Under the pieces are notes generated by a model. The model did no database searches. It was not told the DNA's origin and was given only the letters and a program-made list of their open reading frames with translations. Shown here piece by piece: positions 42,637 to 52,197 of a stretch of 64,000 bases of DNA. A program made the position numbers and the translations under genes. Position 1 is the first letter of the stretch, and every line of letters begins with the position of its first letter. The DNA comes from an uncultured Stenotrophomonas sp. (lineage in GTDB: Bacteria; Pseudomonadota; Gammaproteobacteria; Xanthomonadales; Xanthomonadaceae), in assembly GCA_913775725.1 (NCBI GenBank), contig CAJYNG010000011.1, positions 246,577-310,576 on the forward strand, given 5' to 3'.

Positions 42637-43809
42637 TCATTGGGCCGGCGCCGGCAACGCCACGCCCTTCGGCCACAACATCCAGATGTTGCCCTTCTGC
42701 TTCATGTCGCCGGCCAGCTTGCCGGCGGCATCGCCGCTGCCCCAGTACAGGTCGGCGCGCACTTCACCGGCGATGGCGCCGCCGGTGTCCTGCGCGGCCA
42801 CCGGGCGCACCACCGGGCTGCCGTCCGGGCGCGTGGTGGACAGCCACAGCAGGCTGCCCAGCGGCACCACGGTGCGGTCCACCGCCACGCTGTAGCCGGC
42901 GGTGAGTGGCACGTTCAGTGAACCGCGCGGACCTTCCGGGCTGTCCGGGTTGCGCACGAAGAACACGTAGCTGGGGTTGCTGCGCAGCAGTTCCGGCACG
43001 CGCGCGGGATTGGCCCGGGCCCAGCCGCGGATGGCGTCCATGGTGACGTCTTCCTTCTTCAGCTGGCCCTGGTCCACCAGCCAGCGGCCAATGGCACGGT
43101 AGGGGTGGCCGTTCTGTTCTGCATAGGCCAGCCGCACCTGCTTGCCATCGCCCAGGCGCACGCGGCCCGACCCCTGGATCTGCAGCAGCTGCAGGTCCAT
43201 CGGGTCGGTCAGCCAGGCCAGCACCGGCGCCTTGGCGCCCTTGGCGCCCTTGGCCGCGATGGTGCCTGCGTCGTCATAGGGCTTGAGCACCTTGCCGTCG
43301 AGGCGGCCGCGCAGGCGCTTGCCCTTCAGTTCCGGGTAGAGGCTGTCCAGCTGCACCACGATCAGATCGTCGGGCGTGCCATACACCGGCACCGTGGCGG
43401 TGGCCGTGCGGGTCAGGCTGCCGGGATAGATGGGTTCGTAGTAGCCGGTGATCAGGCCATCGGCCTGGTGGCCGCCGGCGCGCAGCGCATAGACATCGAG
43501 ATCGCGCTGCAGGAACTGGCGGATCGCGGCCGGGTCCTTGTCCGCCACCGTCGCGGCGGTGGCGCAGGGCTTGGCCCAGACCGCATCGTTTTTCAGGCGG
43601 GTGCAGCTGCTGCGCCAGGCAATGAAGCCAGCCTGCAGATCGCTGTCGGAGACCGGCGGCAGTGTGCTCCATGCGGCCTTGGCGTAAGTGGCAGGCGGTG
43701 GCGCAGGCGATGTTCGTGGCGGTGCTCCCAACGTGGAACACCCCGCCAGCAGGACAAGGGTACCCAGGCTCCAGCACCTGCGGTTCGAATGGGCGTCAAA
43801 TGTGGTCAT
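42637..43809 (-). CDS. mltA: Membrane-bound lytic murein transglycosylase A
   Basis: The 390-residue lipoprotein precursor has the lipobox LVLLAGCST. It then carries MltA motifs: GLITGYYEPIYPGS, WLTDPMDLQLLQIQGSGRV, VRLAYAEQNGHPYRAIGRWL and the C-terminal 3D-type domain with the catalytic Asp in VAAQDTGGAIAGEVRADLYW and GSGDAAGKLAG. It cleaves peptidoglycan glycan strands to 1,6-anhydromuropeptides at the outer membrane. The start ATG 43809 is preceded at four bases by a 15-mer also found at ntrB. Confidence 0.94.
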   Translation of the reverse strand: MTTFDAHSNRRCWSLGTLVLLAGCSTLGAPPRTSPAPPPATYAKAAWSTLPPVSDSDLQAGFIAWRSSCTRLKNDAVWAKPCATAATVADKDPAAIRQFLQRDLDVYALRAGGHQADGLITGYYEPIYPGSLTRTATATVPVYGTPDDLIVVQLDSLYPELKGKRLRGRLDGKVLKPYDDAGTIAAKGAKGAKAPVLAWLTDPMDLQLLQIQGSGRVRLGDGKQVRLAYAEQNGHPYRAIGRWLVDQGQLKKEDVTMDAIRGWARANPARVPELLRSNPSYVFFVRNPDSPEGPRGSLNVPLTAGYSVAVDRTVVPLGSLLWLSTTRPDGSPVVRPVAAQDTGGAIAGEVRADLYWGSGDAAGKLAGDMKQKGNIWMLWPKGVALPAPAQ

Positions 43810-43813
43810 CGGT

Positions 43814-43828
43814 CCAATGTAGTGCAAA
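43814..43828 (-). promoter_or_regulatory. -10-like motif at mltA identical to that of ntrB
   Basis: Leftward TTTGCACTACATTGG, then four bases and the mltA ATG. The identical 15-mer lies at the same distance from the ntrB ATG. TACATT six bases before the ATG suggests a leaderless start. Confidence 0.4.
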
Positions 43829-43860
43829 TGACCTGCTGCGGTGCAGCCCTTCAACGGTGT

Positions 43861-44355
43861 TTACCAACTCATCCGCTTCAGGATCGGATTGCCCGACAGG
43901 TGATGCTTGACCACGGCAGAGATGTGCAGAAACAGGAGCCCGGCCAAAACCACGCATGCATAGCGGTGTGCAGTATTGAACGACATTGTCAGCTGCGGGT
44001 CGGTGATGGGCTGTGGAAAGATCACCACATTGAAGACGTTGATCTCACGCTCCATCATCAGTACGCCCGTCAGCAGCACGATGATCTTGACAAGATACAG
44101 AGCCGCGTGGGCAATCAAGGCCGCCCATTCCGCTCCGCTGGCGGGTGCGGCCCGGTGATTTGAGATGGCGATCACCAGGCGCACGACAAACAGCGGAATC
44201 AATACCGTGGTGATGGAAACGTTGAAGAAGCCGATGGCTTCCGCAAGGGCATGCGGCACGTCCAGAAGCGCTACGTAGAAGCCACTGATGGTGGCCCAGA
44301 GGATGATGACCGCAGAGATCCAGTGCAGCAGCACCTGGGTTTTGGAGTAGCACAT
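43861..44355 (-). CDS. Cytochrome b561
   Basis: The 164-residue four-helix membrane protein has haem-ligating His candidates in VLLHWISAVIILW, IAISNHRAAPAS, NTAHRYACVVLAGLLFLH and SAVVKHHLSG, the pattern of bacterial cytochrome b561 (CybB-type). It probably passes electrons from the quinone pool, including superoxide-derived electrons, across the inner membrane. It stands alone between mltA and the amidase gene. Confidence 0.88.
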   Translation of the reverse strand: MCYSKTQVLLHWISAVIILWATISGFYVALLDVPHALAEAIGFFNVSITTVLIPLFVVRLVIAISNHRAAPASGAEWAALIAHAALYLVKIIVLLTGVLMMEREINVFNVVIFPQPITDPQLTMSFNTAHRYACVVLAGLLFLHISAVVKHHLSGNPILKRMSW

Positions 44356-44517
44356 GGGAGGCGATTCGCTCGATCAATGGTGTCGGGCGACGTTAGGCAT
44401 TCACCTCGTTGAACAATATCGAATGGATTGCAAAAGTTCCCGCAGCCACCCATTCAGTGATCCGGATCAGATTCCCGAGGGACTACACCGTTGCCGGCCG
44501 CACGCCGGCGAAACCAT

Positions 44518-45264
44518 TCACGGGGTCTGCAGCAGCAGCGAGTGCAGGATGCGGGCGTCCTCGGCGTCCAGCGTCTTCGGCAGGTCGTCGCGCCCACGGA
44601 AACGGCGGTGGAAGGCGGCGACGGTGGCTTCGCGGTTGTCCAGCGGATAGCCGAAGCGGGCCAGCGCATTCCACGCGTCGAAGCCTTCCGGCGCCGCACC
44701 ATCGGCTGCACGCGGCCAGACGCCGAATCCGCCCTCGGCCAGCTGCTGCCACGGGAAGAACCGGCTCGGATCCTGCTTGCGCGTCGGCGCCAGGTCGGCA
44801 TGGCCGATCACCTGTCGCGGCGGAATGTTCAGGCGCGTGGTGAGATCGCGCAGCAGCACGATCAGCGATTCGATCTGCGCCGAACTGAACGGGCTGCGGC
44901 CATCGTTGTCGAGCTCGATGCCGATCGAGGCCGAATTGAGATCGGTGATGGTGCCCCAGCGCCCGGCCCCCGCGTGCCAAGCGCGGCGCTCGTCGGCCAC
45001 CAGCTGGTAGCGATGGCCATCGCTACCGATCAGGTAGTGCGCGCTGACCGGTCCACCACTGTTGGCGGTGCGCAGCGTATGCAGGCTCTGCTGCACCGAC
45101 TTCTGCTCGGTGTGGTGGATGACGATGATGACCGGCGTGCGTGCGTTCTGATTCGGCGATGGCACCCAGGTGGCGAGCGGGTTGCGGGTTTCCTGCGGCG
45201 TGGACGCGCAGGCGGCCAGCAGCAGGCAGACCGAGAGCATCAGGGACGTGTGGATCGGGTGCAT
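44518..45264 (-). CDS. N-acetylmuramoyl-L-alanine amidase, AmiD-like lipoprotein
   Basis: The 248-residue precursor has the lipobox LLLAACAST and an Amidase_2 domain. Zinc ligands are visible in VIIVIHHTEQ, in RAWHAGAG and in IGHADLAPTRKQDPSRFF (His...Asp), with catalytic Glu in IGIELDNDG. A C-terminal helical peptidoglycan-binding segment follows (FDAWNALARFGYPLDNREAT). It removes the stem peptide from muropeptides and would act in the periplasm at the outer membrane. ATG 45264 matches the signal peptide; the longer frame is an artefact. Confidence 0.9.
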   Translation of the reverse strand: MHPIHTSLMLSVCLLLAACASTPQETRNPLATWVPSPNQNARTPVIIVIHHTEQKSVQQSLHTLRTANSGGPVSAHYLIGSDGHRYQLVADERRAWHAGAGRWGTITDLNSASIGIELDNDGRSPFSSAQIESLIVLLRDLTTRLNIPPRQVIGHADLAPTRKQDPSRFFPWQQLAEGGFGVWPRAADGAAPEGFDAWNALARFGYPLDNREATVAAFHRRFRGRDDLPKTLDAEDARILHSLLLQTP

Positions 45265-45304
45265 GGCCCGATTGTGCGCGATCACGCGCGATGATGCATG
45301 CCGC

Positions 45305-45471
45305 CGTGCCGAGCAAGCCTGGCACCCACCAGAGAGGATGCGGTAGATCCACGCCATGCGTGGAAGGGCTACCCGCTGTGCCGACCAACGGTCGGCACCC
45401 ACCAGGGCAGGAGCAGTGCCAGGCAAGCCTGGCAGCCACCAAACGCAAAGGCGGCCCCGCAGGGCCGCCCG
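45305..45471. repeat. Cluster of REP palindromes ending in a terminator-like hairpin
   Basis: Hairpins GTGCCGAGCAAGCCTGGCAC (45306-45325), GTAGATCCACGCCATGCGTGG (from 45343), GTGCCGACCAACGGTCGGCAC (45378-45398) and GTGCCAGGCAAGCCTGGCAG (45416-45435) follow each other, most with a CCACCA tail. GGCGGCCCC/GGGGCCGCC-type pairing at 45450-45470 lies just after the amtB stop and may terminate it. The region separates amtB from the divergent-looking amidase promoter. Confidence 0.75.
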
Positions 45472-45478
45472 TCATGCA

Positions 45479-46909
45479 TCAGGCCTCGTAGGCCGATTCG
45501 CCGTGCGAGGTCACATCCAGGCCGGTGCGCTCTGCTTCCTCGGTCACGCGCAGGCCAACCACGCTGCGCACTACCAGCAGGATCAGCGTGGTCACCACCG
45601 CCGACCACACCACGGTCAGGCCGACGCTGACCACCTGCACCCAGACCTGGTGCGCGATATCCAGATCGGCCTTGGTGCCGCCCAGCGACTGCGCACTGAA
45701 CACGCCGGTAAGGATCGCGCCGACGATGCCGCCGACACCATGCACACCGAACACGTCGGCAGTGTCGTCCACCTTCAGCAGGCGCTTCAGACCGGTCACG
45801 CCCCACACGCAGACCATGCCGGCGACGAAGCCAATGACGATCGCGCCGAGCGGGCCGACAGTGCCACAAGCCGGAGTGATGCCGACCAGGCCGGCCACTG
45901 CGCCCGAGGCTGCGCCCAGCGCCGACGGCTTGCCCTTGCCGATTGCTTCCACCAGCGTCCAGCCGAGCACGGCGGCGGCCGTGGCCAGCACGGTGTTGAG
46001 GAAGGCCAGAGAAGCCACGGTATCGGCAGCGGCGGCGGAGCCGGCGTTGAAGCCGAACCAGCCGACCCACAGCAGCATCGCGCCGATGTAGGTGAACGGC
46101 ACGTTGTGCGGCTTCAGCGCGGTCTGGCCATAGCCCAGGCGCTTGCCGACGAACCACGCGGCCACCAGACCAGCCACGCCCGCATTGATGTGGACCACGG
46201 TGCCACCGGCGAAATCGATCGCGCCCATTTCACCCAGGTAGCCGCCACCCCAGACGATGTGCGCCATCGGGATGTAGCTGAGGGTGAACCACAGCGCCGA
46301 GAACAGCAGCACCGCACGGAACTTGATGCGTTCGGCGAAGGCGCCCACGATCAGCGCAGTGGTGATGCCGGCAAAGGTCGACTGGAAGGCGACGAACAGG
46401 TAATCCGGCAGTCCCTTGATCGGCGTGTTGCCGACCGACTCCGGAGTGAAGCCCTTGAGGAAGGCGAATTCAGTGAACGAGCCGAAGAACGGATTGCCCG
46501 CGCTGAACACCGCGCTGTAGCCATAGGCCACCCACAGCAGCAGCACCAGCGAGAACACCACCAGGATCTGGCTGAGCACCGACAGCACGTTCTTCGAACG
46601 CACCAGGCCGCCGTAGAACAGGGCCAGGCCCGGCACCACCATCAACAGCACCAGCAGGGTGGAGGTGAGCATCCAGGCCACGTCGCCGCGATCATAGGCG
46701 GCCGCCGCTTCGGCCACGGCCGGCGCAGCGGCTGTGGCAACCGGATCCTGCAGCGGTTCAACGGCCACGCTTTCGCTCGGCAGCGGCGACACCTGCACCT
46801 GGGCATGGGCACTGCCCGGCCAGGCACCGGCAGCCAGCGCGCTGAGCAGCATCAACAGGCACACCAGGTGGAACCGGGCTTGCCACCCGGTGAGAAGGCG
46901 CATCTTCAT
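45479..46909 (-). CDS. amtB: Ammonium transporter AmtB
   Basis: The 476-residue protein has a cleavable signal (LMLLSALAAGAWPGSAHA), a linker, then eleven helices of the Amt/Rh family. Signatures include ALFYGGLVRSKNVLSVL, FAFQSTFAGITTALI-type Phe gate (VAFQSTFAGITTALIVGAF), GGTVVHINAGVAGLVAAW with a pore His, and GGIVGAILTGVFSAQ. It conducts ammonium into the cytoplasm under GlnK control. It starts 21 bp after glnK, forming the usual glnK-amtB operon. Confidence 0.95.
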   Translation of the reverse strand: MKMRLLTGWQARFHLVCLLMLLSALAAGAWPGSAHAQVQVSPLPSESVAVEPLQDPVATAAAPAVAEAAAAYDRGDVAWMLTSTLLVLLMVVPGLALFYGGLVRSKNVLSVLSQILVVFSLVLLLWVAYGYSAVFSAGNPFFGSFTEFAFLKGFTPESVGNTPIKGLPDYLFVAFQSTFAGITTALIVGAFAERIKFRAVLLFSALWFTLSYIPMAHIVWGGGYLGEMGAIDFAGGTVVHINAGVAGLVAAWFVGKRLGYGQTALKPHNVPFTYIGAMLLWVGWFGFNAGSAAAADTVASLAFLNTVLATAAAVLGWTLVEAIGKGKPSALGAASGAVAGLVGITPACGTVGPLGAIVIGFVAGMVCVWGVTGLKRLLKVDDTADVFGVHGVGGIVGAILTGVFSAQSLGGTKADLDIAHQVWVQVVSVGLTVVWSAVVTTLILLVVRSVVGLRVTEEAERTGLDVTSHGESAYEA

Positions 46910-46930
46910 GGGGGAGTCTCCGGAAGGGGG

Positions 46931-47619
<689 letters not shown>

Positions 47620-49029
47620 TCAGCTGGCGTAGTACAGCTGGTATTCCAGCGGGTGGGTGGCCGCGCGGAACTTGGTCACTTCCTGCATCTTCAGCGCGAT
47701 GTAGCCGTCGATGAAGTCATCGCTCATCACGCCACCGGCCTTCAGGAACTCGCGGTCCTTGTCCAGCGCTTCCAGAGCCTGGTCCAGCGAGGAGCAGACC
47801 TGCGGGATCAGCTTCTCTTCTTCCGGCGGCAGGTCGTACAGGTCCTTGTCGCTCGGTGCGCCCGGGTCGATCTGGTTCTTGATGCCGTCCAGGCCGGCCA
47901 TCATCAGCGCGGTGAAGGTGAGGTAGCCCGACTGGATCGGATCGGGGAAGCGCATTTCGATGCGGCGCGCCTTCGGGTTGGACACCCACGGAATGCGGCA
48001 CGAGGCCGAACGGTTGCGGGCCGAGTAGGCCAGCATCACCGGTGCTTCGTAGCCCGGCACCAGGCGCTTGTAGCTGTTGGTGCCCGAGTTGGCGAAGGCA
48101 TTGATGGCCTTGGCGTGCTTGAAGATGCCGCCGATGTACCACAGCGCCAGCTGGCTCAGGCCGCCGTAGCCGTCACCGGAGAACAGGTTGGTGCCGCCCT
48201 TGGACAGCGACTGGTGCACGTGCATGCCGCTGCCGTTGTCGCCGACGATCGGCTTGGGCATGAAGGTGACGGTCTTGCCGTTGCGGTGCGCGACGTTCTT
48301 GATCACGTACTTCATGCGCAGCAGTTCGTCGGCCTTCTGCACCAGGGTGCTGAACTTGGTGCCGATCTCGCACTGGCCGGCGGTGGCCACTTCGTGGTGC
48401 TGCACTTCCACTTCGATGCCGACCTGTTCGAGGGTCTTGCACATCTCGGCGCGCAGGTCGTGCAGGGTGTCGGTCGGCGGGACGGGGAAGTAGCCACCCT
48501 TCACGCCCGGACGGTAGCCGCTGTTGGCGCCGTCGTACTTGGCACCACTGTTCCACGCCGCTTCTTCCGAGTCGACCTGGAAGAAGGTGTGGCCCATTTC
48601 ATTAGCGAAGCGGACCGAATCGAAGATGAAGAATTCCGGCTCCGGGCCGAAGAATGCGGTTTCGGCGATGCCGGAGGACTTCAGGTAGGCCTCGGCGCGC
48701 TTGGCGATGCCGCGCGGGCAACGGCCATACGGCTGCATGGTGGCCGGGTCGAGGATGTCGCAGCTGATCACGATGGTCGGATCGGCGTAGAACGGGTCGA
48801 CGTAGGCGCTGGCGGTATCCGGCAGCAGCACCATGTCCGATTCAGCGATGCCCTTCCAGCCGGCGATCGAGCTGCCATCGAACATCTTGCCTTCTTCAAA
48901 CAGCGACGGCTCGACGATGCTGACCGGGAAGGTCACGTGCTGCTCGACACCGCGCATGTCGACAAAACGCAGGTCGACGAACTCGATCTGGTTGTCCTTG
49001 ATCAGCTTTTCTACGTTTTCCACGGACAT
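47620..49029 (-). CDS. glnA: Glutamine synthetase type I
   Basis: The 469-residue enzyme has the GS-I signature set: [17 protein letters not shown], the metal-binding EPEFFIFD, the ATP segment [31 protein letters not shown] and the adenylylated Tyr near 397 in [10 protein letters not shown]. It forms dodecamers making glutamine from glutamate, ammonia and ATP. ATG 49029 ([10 protein letters not shown]) matches the family. Upstream is a near-consensus sigma-54 promoter with three NtrC boxes, so transcription responds to nitrogen through NtrB-NtrC. Confidence 0.97.
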   Translation of the reverse strand: MSVENVEKLIKDNQIEFVDLRFVDMRGVEQHVTFPVSIVEPSLFEEGKMFDGSSIAGWKGIAESDMVLLPDTASAYVDPFYADPTIVISCDILDPATMQPYGRCPRGIAKRAEAYLKSSGIAETAFFGPEPEFFIFDSVRFANEMGHTFFQVDSEEAAWNSGAKYDGANSGYRPGVKGGYFPVPPTDTLHDLRAEMCKTLEQVGIEVEVQHHEVATAGQCEIGTKFSTLVQKADELLRMKYVIKNVAHRNGKTVTFMPKPIVGDNGSGMHVHQSLSKGGTNLFSGDGYGGLSQLALWYIGGIFKHAKAINAFANSGTNSYKRLVPGYEAPVMLAYSARNRSASCRIPWVSNPKARRIEMRFPDPIQSGYLTFTALMMAGLDGIKNQIDPGAPSDKDLYDLPPEEEKLIPQVCSSLDQALEALDKDREFLKAGGVMSDDFIDGYIALKMQEVTKFRAATHPLEYQLYYAS

Positions 49030-49069
49030 CGGTACGACCTCGGATGGGGATGAATGCCTGCTGAGGTAC

Positions 49070-49085
49070 AGCAACGACCGTGCCA
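49070..49085 (-). promoter_or_regulatory. Sigma-54 promoter of glnA
   Basis: Leftward TGGCACGGTCGTTGCT gives GG and GC with the required 10-base spacing and matches TGGCACG-N4-TTGC[AT] exactly. It ends about 40 bases before the glnA ATG. Confidence 0.9.
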
Positions 49086-49123
49086 ACTTTTCGCACCCCG
49101 CAAGTCATTGATTTCAAAAAGGG

Positions 49124-49194
49124 TGCCCCGGATCGGTGCAAATCGGTGCGCACCAATCAGGTGCGCCCAGCACCAGACGCACCCGTTTGGTGCA
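49124..49194. promoter_or_regulatory. Three NtrC-binding boxes upstream of glnA
   Basis: 17-bp palindromes of the TGCACC-N5-GGTGCA type: 49124-49140 TGCCCCGGATCGGTGCA, 49149-49165 CGCACCAATCAGGTGCG, 49178-49194 CGCACCCGTTTGGTGCA. Centres are about 25 and 29 bp apart and lie about 75-130 bp upstream of the expected start, a normal enhancer layout. Confidence 0.85.
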
Positions 49195-49253
49195 GCAGGG
49201 ATCGTCTATCCTCTCGACCTTCTTCCTTCCTGCCGCGCGTGCCCGCACCGTCC

Positions 49254-50048
49254 ATGTCCGACCTGCTCTCCGCCCTGCTGCTGGGCATCCTCGAAGGCTT
49301 GACCGAGTTCCTGCCGATCTCCAGCACCGGCCACCTGCTCATCGCCCAGCACTGGCTGGGTGCCCGTTCGGACTTCTTCAACATCGTCATCCAGGCCGGT
49401 GCGATCGTGGCGGTGGTACTGGTGTTCCGCCAGCGCCTGCTGCAGCTGGCCACCGGCTTCAACCAGCGCGAGAACCGCGAGTACGTGTTCAAGCTGGGCG
49501 CGGCCTTCCTGGTCACCGCCGTGGTCGGCCTGGTGGTGCGCAAGGCCGGCTGGTCGCTGCCGGAGACGGTCAGCCCGGTGGCCTGGGCGCTGATCATCGG
49601 TGGCGTCTGGATGCTGCTGGTGGAGGCCTATACCGCGCGCCTGCCCGACCGCGACCAGGTGACCTGGACAGTGGCGATCGGCGTCGGCCTGGCGCAGGTG
49701 GTGGCCGGTGTGTTCCCCGGCACCTCGCGCTCGGCCTCGGCGATCTTCCTGGCCATGCTGCTGGGCCTGAGCCGCCGCGCCGCCGCCGCCGAGTTCGTGT
49801 TCCTGGTCGGCATCCCGACCATGTTCGCCGCCAGCGCCTACACCTTCCTGGAGATGGCCAAGGCCGGGCAGCTGGGCAGCGAGAACTGGACCGACGTGGG
49901 CGTGGCCTTCCTTGCCGCGGCCGTCACCGGCTTCGTCGTAGTGAAGTGGCTGATGGGTTACATCAAGTCGCACAGGTTCACCGCCTTCGCCATCTACCGC
50001 ATCGCGCTGGGCGCGGCACTGCTGCTGTGGTTGCCGTCCGGCAGCTGA
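49254..50048 (+). CDS. uppP: Undecaprenyl-diphosphatase
   Basis: The 264-residue polytopic membrane enzyme (BacA family) recycles the undecaprenyl carrier. It has the catalytic motif LEGLTEFLPISSTGHLLIA near the N-terminus and the second motif VVAGVFPGTSRSASAIF. ATG 49254 (MSDLLSALLLG) starts directly with helix 1. The longer upstream frame crosses the glnA enhancer and is not coding. It is divergent from glnA. Confidence 0.95.
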   Translation: MSDLLSALLLGILEGLTEFLPISSTGHLLIAQHWLGARSDFFNIVIQAGAIVAVVLVFRQRLLQLATGFNQRENREYVFKLGAAFLVTAVVGLVVRKAGWSLPETVSPVAWALIIGGVWMLLVEAYTARLPDRDQVTWTVAIGVGLAQVVAGVFPGTSRSASAIFLAMLLGLSRRAAAAEFVFLVGIPTMFAASAYTFLEMAKAGQLGSENWTDVGVAFLAAAVTGFVVVKWLMGYIKSHRFTAFAIYRIALGAALLLWLPSGS

Positions 50049-50121
50049 ACAGCGCCGGGGCATGGCAACCCCGTTGCCGGCCCCACCCCGTTTCCCCCAC
50101 GGTTCCCCAAGGAGAATCACC

Positions 50122-50949
50122 ATGAACCGCAAGCTCACCCTGCTCCTCCCGCTGGCCCTGATGGCCGCCTGCAGCCAGACCCCGGCACCGGCCGGCACCG
50201 GCGGCGACGACGTGGCCCCGGCCGCGGCCAAGGCAGCAGACCAGCAGACGCTGGCGCACCTGGACGCGCAGCGCCTGCAGAGCCAGCACTGGCTGCTGCA
50301 GCAGGCCACCGGCACCGACGGCAAGCGCATCGACGCGCTGTTCGCCCGCGAAGACAAGCCGGTCACCCTGGACTTCGCTGATGGCCGCCTGTCGGTCAGC
50401 AACGCCTGCAACCACATGGGTGGCGGCTACACCCTGGCCGACGGCAAGCTGACGGTCAGTGCGATGGCCTCGACCATGATGGCCTGCACCGACAAGGCGC
50501 TGATGGCGCTGGACGAGGCTGTGTCGAGCCGCCTGCAGGGCGAGCTGAAGGCCGAGCAGGATGCCGATGGCAAGCTGACCCTGACCACCGCCAAGGGCGA
50601 CACGCTGGTCTTCAACCCGGAACCGACCGCTGAAACCCGCTACGGCGGCGCCGGCGAAACCGTGTTCCTGGAAGTGGCGGCCAAGACCGAGAAGTGCTCG
50701 CACCCGCTGATCCCGGACTACCAGTGCCTGCAGGTGCGTGAGGTCAAGTTCGATGACAAGGGCCTGAAGCAGGGTGAGCCGGGCAAGTTCGAGAACTTCT
50801 ACGGCAACATCGAGGGTTACACCCACGAAGACGGCGTGCGCAACGTGGTGCGCGTGAAGCGCTACGAGGTGAAGAACCCGCCGGCCGACGCGCCGTCGCA
50901 GGCGTACGTGCTGGACATGGTGGTCGAGTCGGCCATCGAGAAGAAGTAA
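50122..50949 (+). CDS. META-domain plus DUF4377 lipoprotein
   Basis: The 275-residue precursor has a lipobox LALMAACSQ and an Ala-rich linker. A META/HslJ-like domain follows (residues ~65-165: HWLLQQATGTDGKRIDALF, FADGRLSVSNACNHMGGGY, STMMACTDKALMALD). A C-terminal DUF4377-type domain comes next (EVAAKTEKCSHPLIPDYQCL, QVREVKFDDKGL, FYGNIEGYTHEDG). Envelope location is likely. Role unknown; META proteins are linked to stress and motility in other bacteria. AAGGAG lies before ATG 50122. It is followed by a terminator. Confidence 0.85.
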   Translation: MNRKLTLLLPLALMAACSQTPAPAGTGGDDVAPAAAKAADQQTLAHLDAQRLQSQHWLLQQATGTDGKRIDALFAREDKPVTLDFADGRLSVSNACNHMGGGYTLADGKLTVSAMASTMMACTDKALMALDEAVSSRLQGELKAEQDADGKLTLTTAKGDTLVFNPEPTAETRYGGAGETVFLEVAAKTEKCSHPLIPDYQCLQVREVKFDDKGLKQGEPGKFENFYGNIEGYTHEDGVRNVVRVKRYEVKNPPADAPSQAYVLDMVVESAIEKK

Positions 50950-50955
50950 GACGAC

Positions 50956-50984
50956 AGAAGGGCGGCCGAAAGGCCGCCCTTCTT
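50956..50984. terminator. Rho-independent terminator
   Basis: AGAAGGGCGGCC pairs with GGCCGCCCTTCT around GAAA, seven bases after the stop of the META/DUF4377 gene. Confidence 0.85.
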
Positions 50985-50988
50985 CGTT

Positions 50989-51019
50989 CTGTAGAGTCGA
51001 GCCATGCTCGACTCTACAG
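50989..51019. repeat. SMAG-type REP
   Basis: CTGTAGAGTCGAGC and GCTCGACTCTACAG form a near-perfect hairpin. It ends 20 bases before the next start codon, so it may form the 5' end of that mRNA. Confidence 0.85.
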
Positions 51020-51039
51020 AATGCATCAGGGAAATCGGC

Positions 51040-51507
51040 ATGAAGCGCGTCCCCATCCTCGTAGCCGCTGCACTGCTGGCCGTGTGCGTCGATGCCTCCG
51101 CTGCCAGCACGCCCACCACCGCCCAGCTCGAAGCCCACACATGGCAGCTCACCCGCGCCACGGATGCGAAAGGCAGGCGCATCAGTGCGTTGTTCGTCCG
51201 CGGTCGCGAGCCCTATACGCTGCGCTTCGGGCACGGTTACATGAGCGAGTTGAACCTGTGCAACAACGTCAGCAGCCAGTACCGGCTGCTGGGCAACCAG
51301 CTGATCCTGGAGAACGGCATCCAGACAGTGGCCGGATGCATGCGTGGTGACATGGTCATGCAGCAGGAACGCGCTGGAAAGCTGATGAGCAGCCGGAGTC
51401 CGGCACCGACGCTTGAGCTGGATGACCGCCGCACGCTGGTACTGCGCAACGCGCAGGGCGATACCGCGGTGTTCGAACCGGCGCCGCTGCCAACGAATGG
51501 AAGGTAG
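51040..51507 (+). CDS. Small exported META-domain protein
   Basis: The 155-residue precursor has a Sec signal (MKRVPILVAAALLAVCVDAS) and one META/HslJ-like domain: THTWQLTRATDAKGRRIS-like start (HTWQLTRATDAKGRRI), YMSELNLCNNVSSQYRL with a Cys, and TVAGCMRGDMVMQQE with a second Cys likely to pair with it. It is a shorter paralogue of the gene upstream, without the DUF4377 part. ATG 51040 lies 20 bases after a REP hairpin. The GTAG head of the next REP supplies the stop codon. Confidence 0.8.
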   Translation: MKRVPILVAAALLAVCVDASAASTPTTAQLEAHTWQLTRATDAKGRRISALFVRGREPYTLRFGHGYMSELNLCNNVSSQYRLLGNQLILENGIQTVAGCMRGDMVMQQERAGKLMSSRSPAPTLELDDRRTLVLRNAQGDTAVFEPAPLPTNGR

Positions 51508-51528
51508 AGCCGAGCCCGCGCTCGGCTG
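51503..51528. repeat. SMAG-type REP overlapping a stop codon
   Basis: GGTAGAGCCGAGCCCGCGCTCGGCT. The TAG of its GTAG head is the stop codon of the META gene. Confidence 0.75.
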
Positions 51529-51562
51529 AAATCCCGCGGACCCTGCATGCTAACGTTCCGCG

Positions 51563-52096
51563 ATGAAGATTCTTGCCCTCTCCGGAAGCGTGCGCCGGCA
51601 GTCGACCAACACCGCTCTGCTGATGGCCCTGAAGGCCATTGCACCGCCCGGAATGGAGATTGAGGTCTACACCGGCATCGGCGAACTGCCGGTGTTCTCA
51701 CCGGATCTGGAAGGCGCCGCCGAACCTGGCAGCGTGACCCGCTTCAAGGCGGCCATCGCGCACAGCGATGGCGTGCTGGTATGCAGCCCGGAATACGTGC
51801 GCGGCATTCCCGGCGGGCTCAAGAATGCGATTGACTGGCTGGTATCCGGCGACCAGATCGTCGGTCGGCCCATTGCGTTGGTACATGCCTCCCATCGTGG
51901 CGAGGACATGCTGCAGGCACTGCGCGCGGTGCTGTCCACGGTCAGTGCCGCGTTCAGCACAACGCTGTTCCTGCGTGTACCGGTACTGGGCCTGGAGCCC
52001 GAGCAGGTGATTGACGTACTGCAGTCGAAGGCGCACCGCGCCGACGCTGATACGTTCCTGGCGCGGTTTGCCGATTACTGCCGGTCAATCGTGTAG
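51563..52096 (+). CDS. NADPH-dependent FMN reductase
   Basis: The 177-residue flavodoxin-fold protein has the FMN phosphate loop ILALSGSVRRQSTNTALL at the N-terminus and the conserved VLVCSPEYVRGIPGGLKNAI segment that contacts the isoalloxazine ring. It probably reduces quinones, azo compounds or free flavins; no pathway is evident from the neighbours. It is flanked by REP elements on both sides. Confidence 0.88.
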   Translation: MKILALSGSVRRQSTNTALLMALKAIAPPGMEIEVYTGIGELPVFSPDLEGAAEPGSVTRFKAAIAHSDGVLVCSPEYVRGIPGGLKNAIDWLVSGDQIVGRPIALVHASHRGEDMLQALRAVLSTVSAAFSTTLFLRVPVLGLEPEQVIDVLQSKAHRADADTFLARFADYCRSIV

Positions 52097-52100
52097 CAGA

Positions 52101-52190
52101 AGCAGCCGAGCATCGGCTCGGCTCTACAAGACAAGGTCGAGCATGGCTCGACGCTACAGGTAGAGCCGGCCGTAGACCGGCTCTACCCTG
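52101..52190. repeat. Three SMAG-type REPs in a row
   Basis: AGCCGAGCATCGGCTCGGCTCTAC, then GTCGAGCATGGCTCGACGCTAC, then GTAGAGCCGGCCGTAGACCG with GGCTCTAC. They fill the space between convergent genes and differ in stem sequence. Confidence 0.85.
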
Positions 52191-52197
52191 TCGCTGC

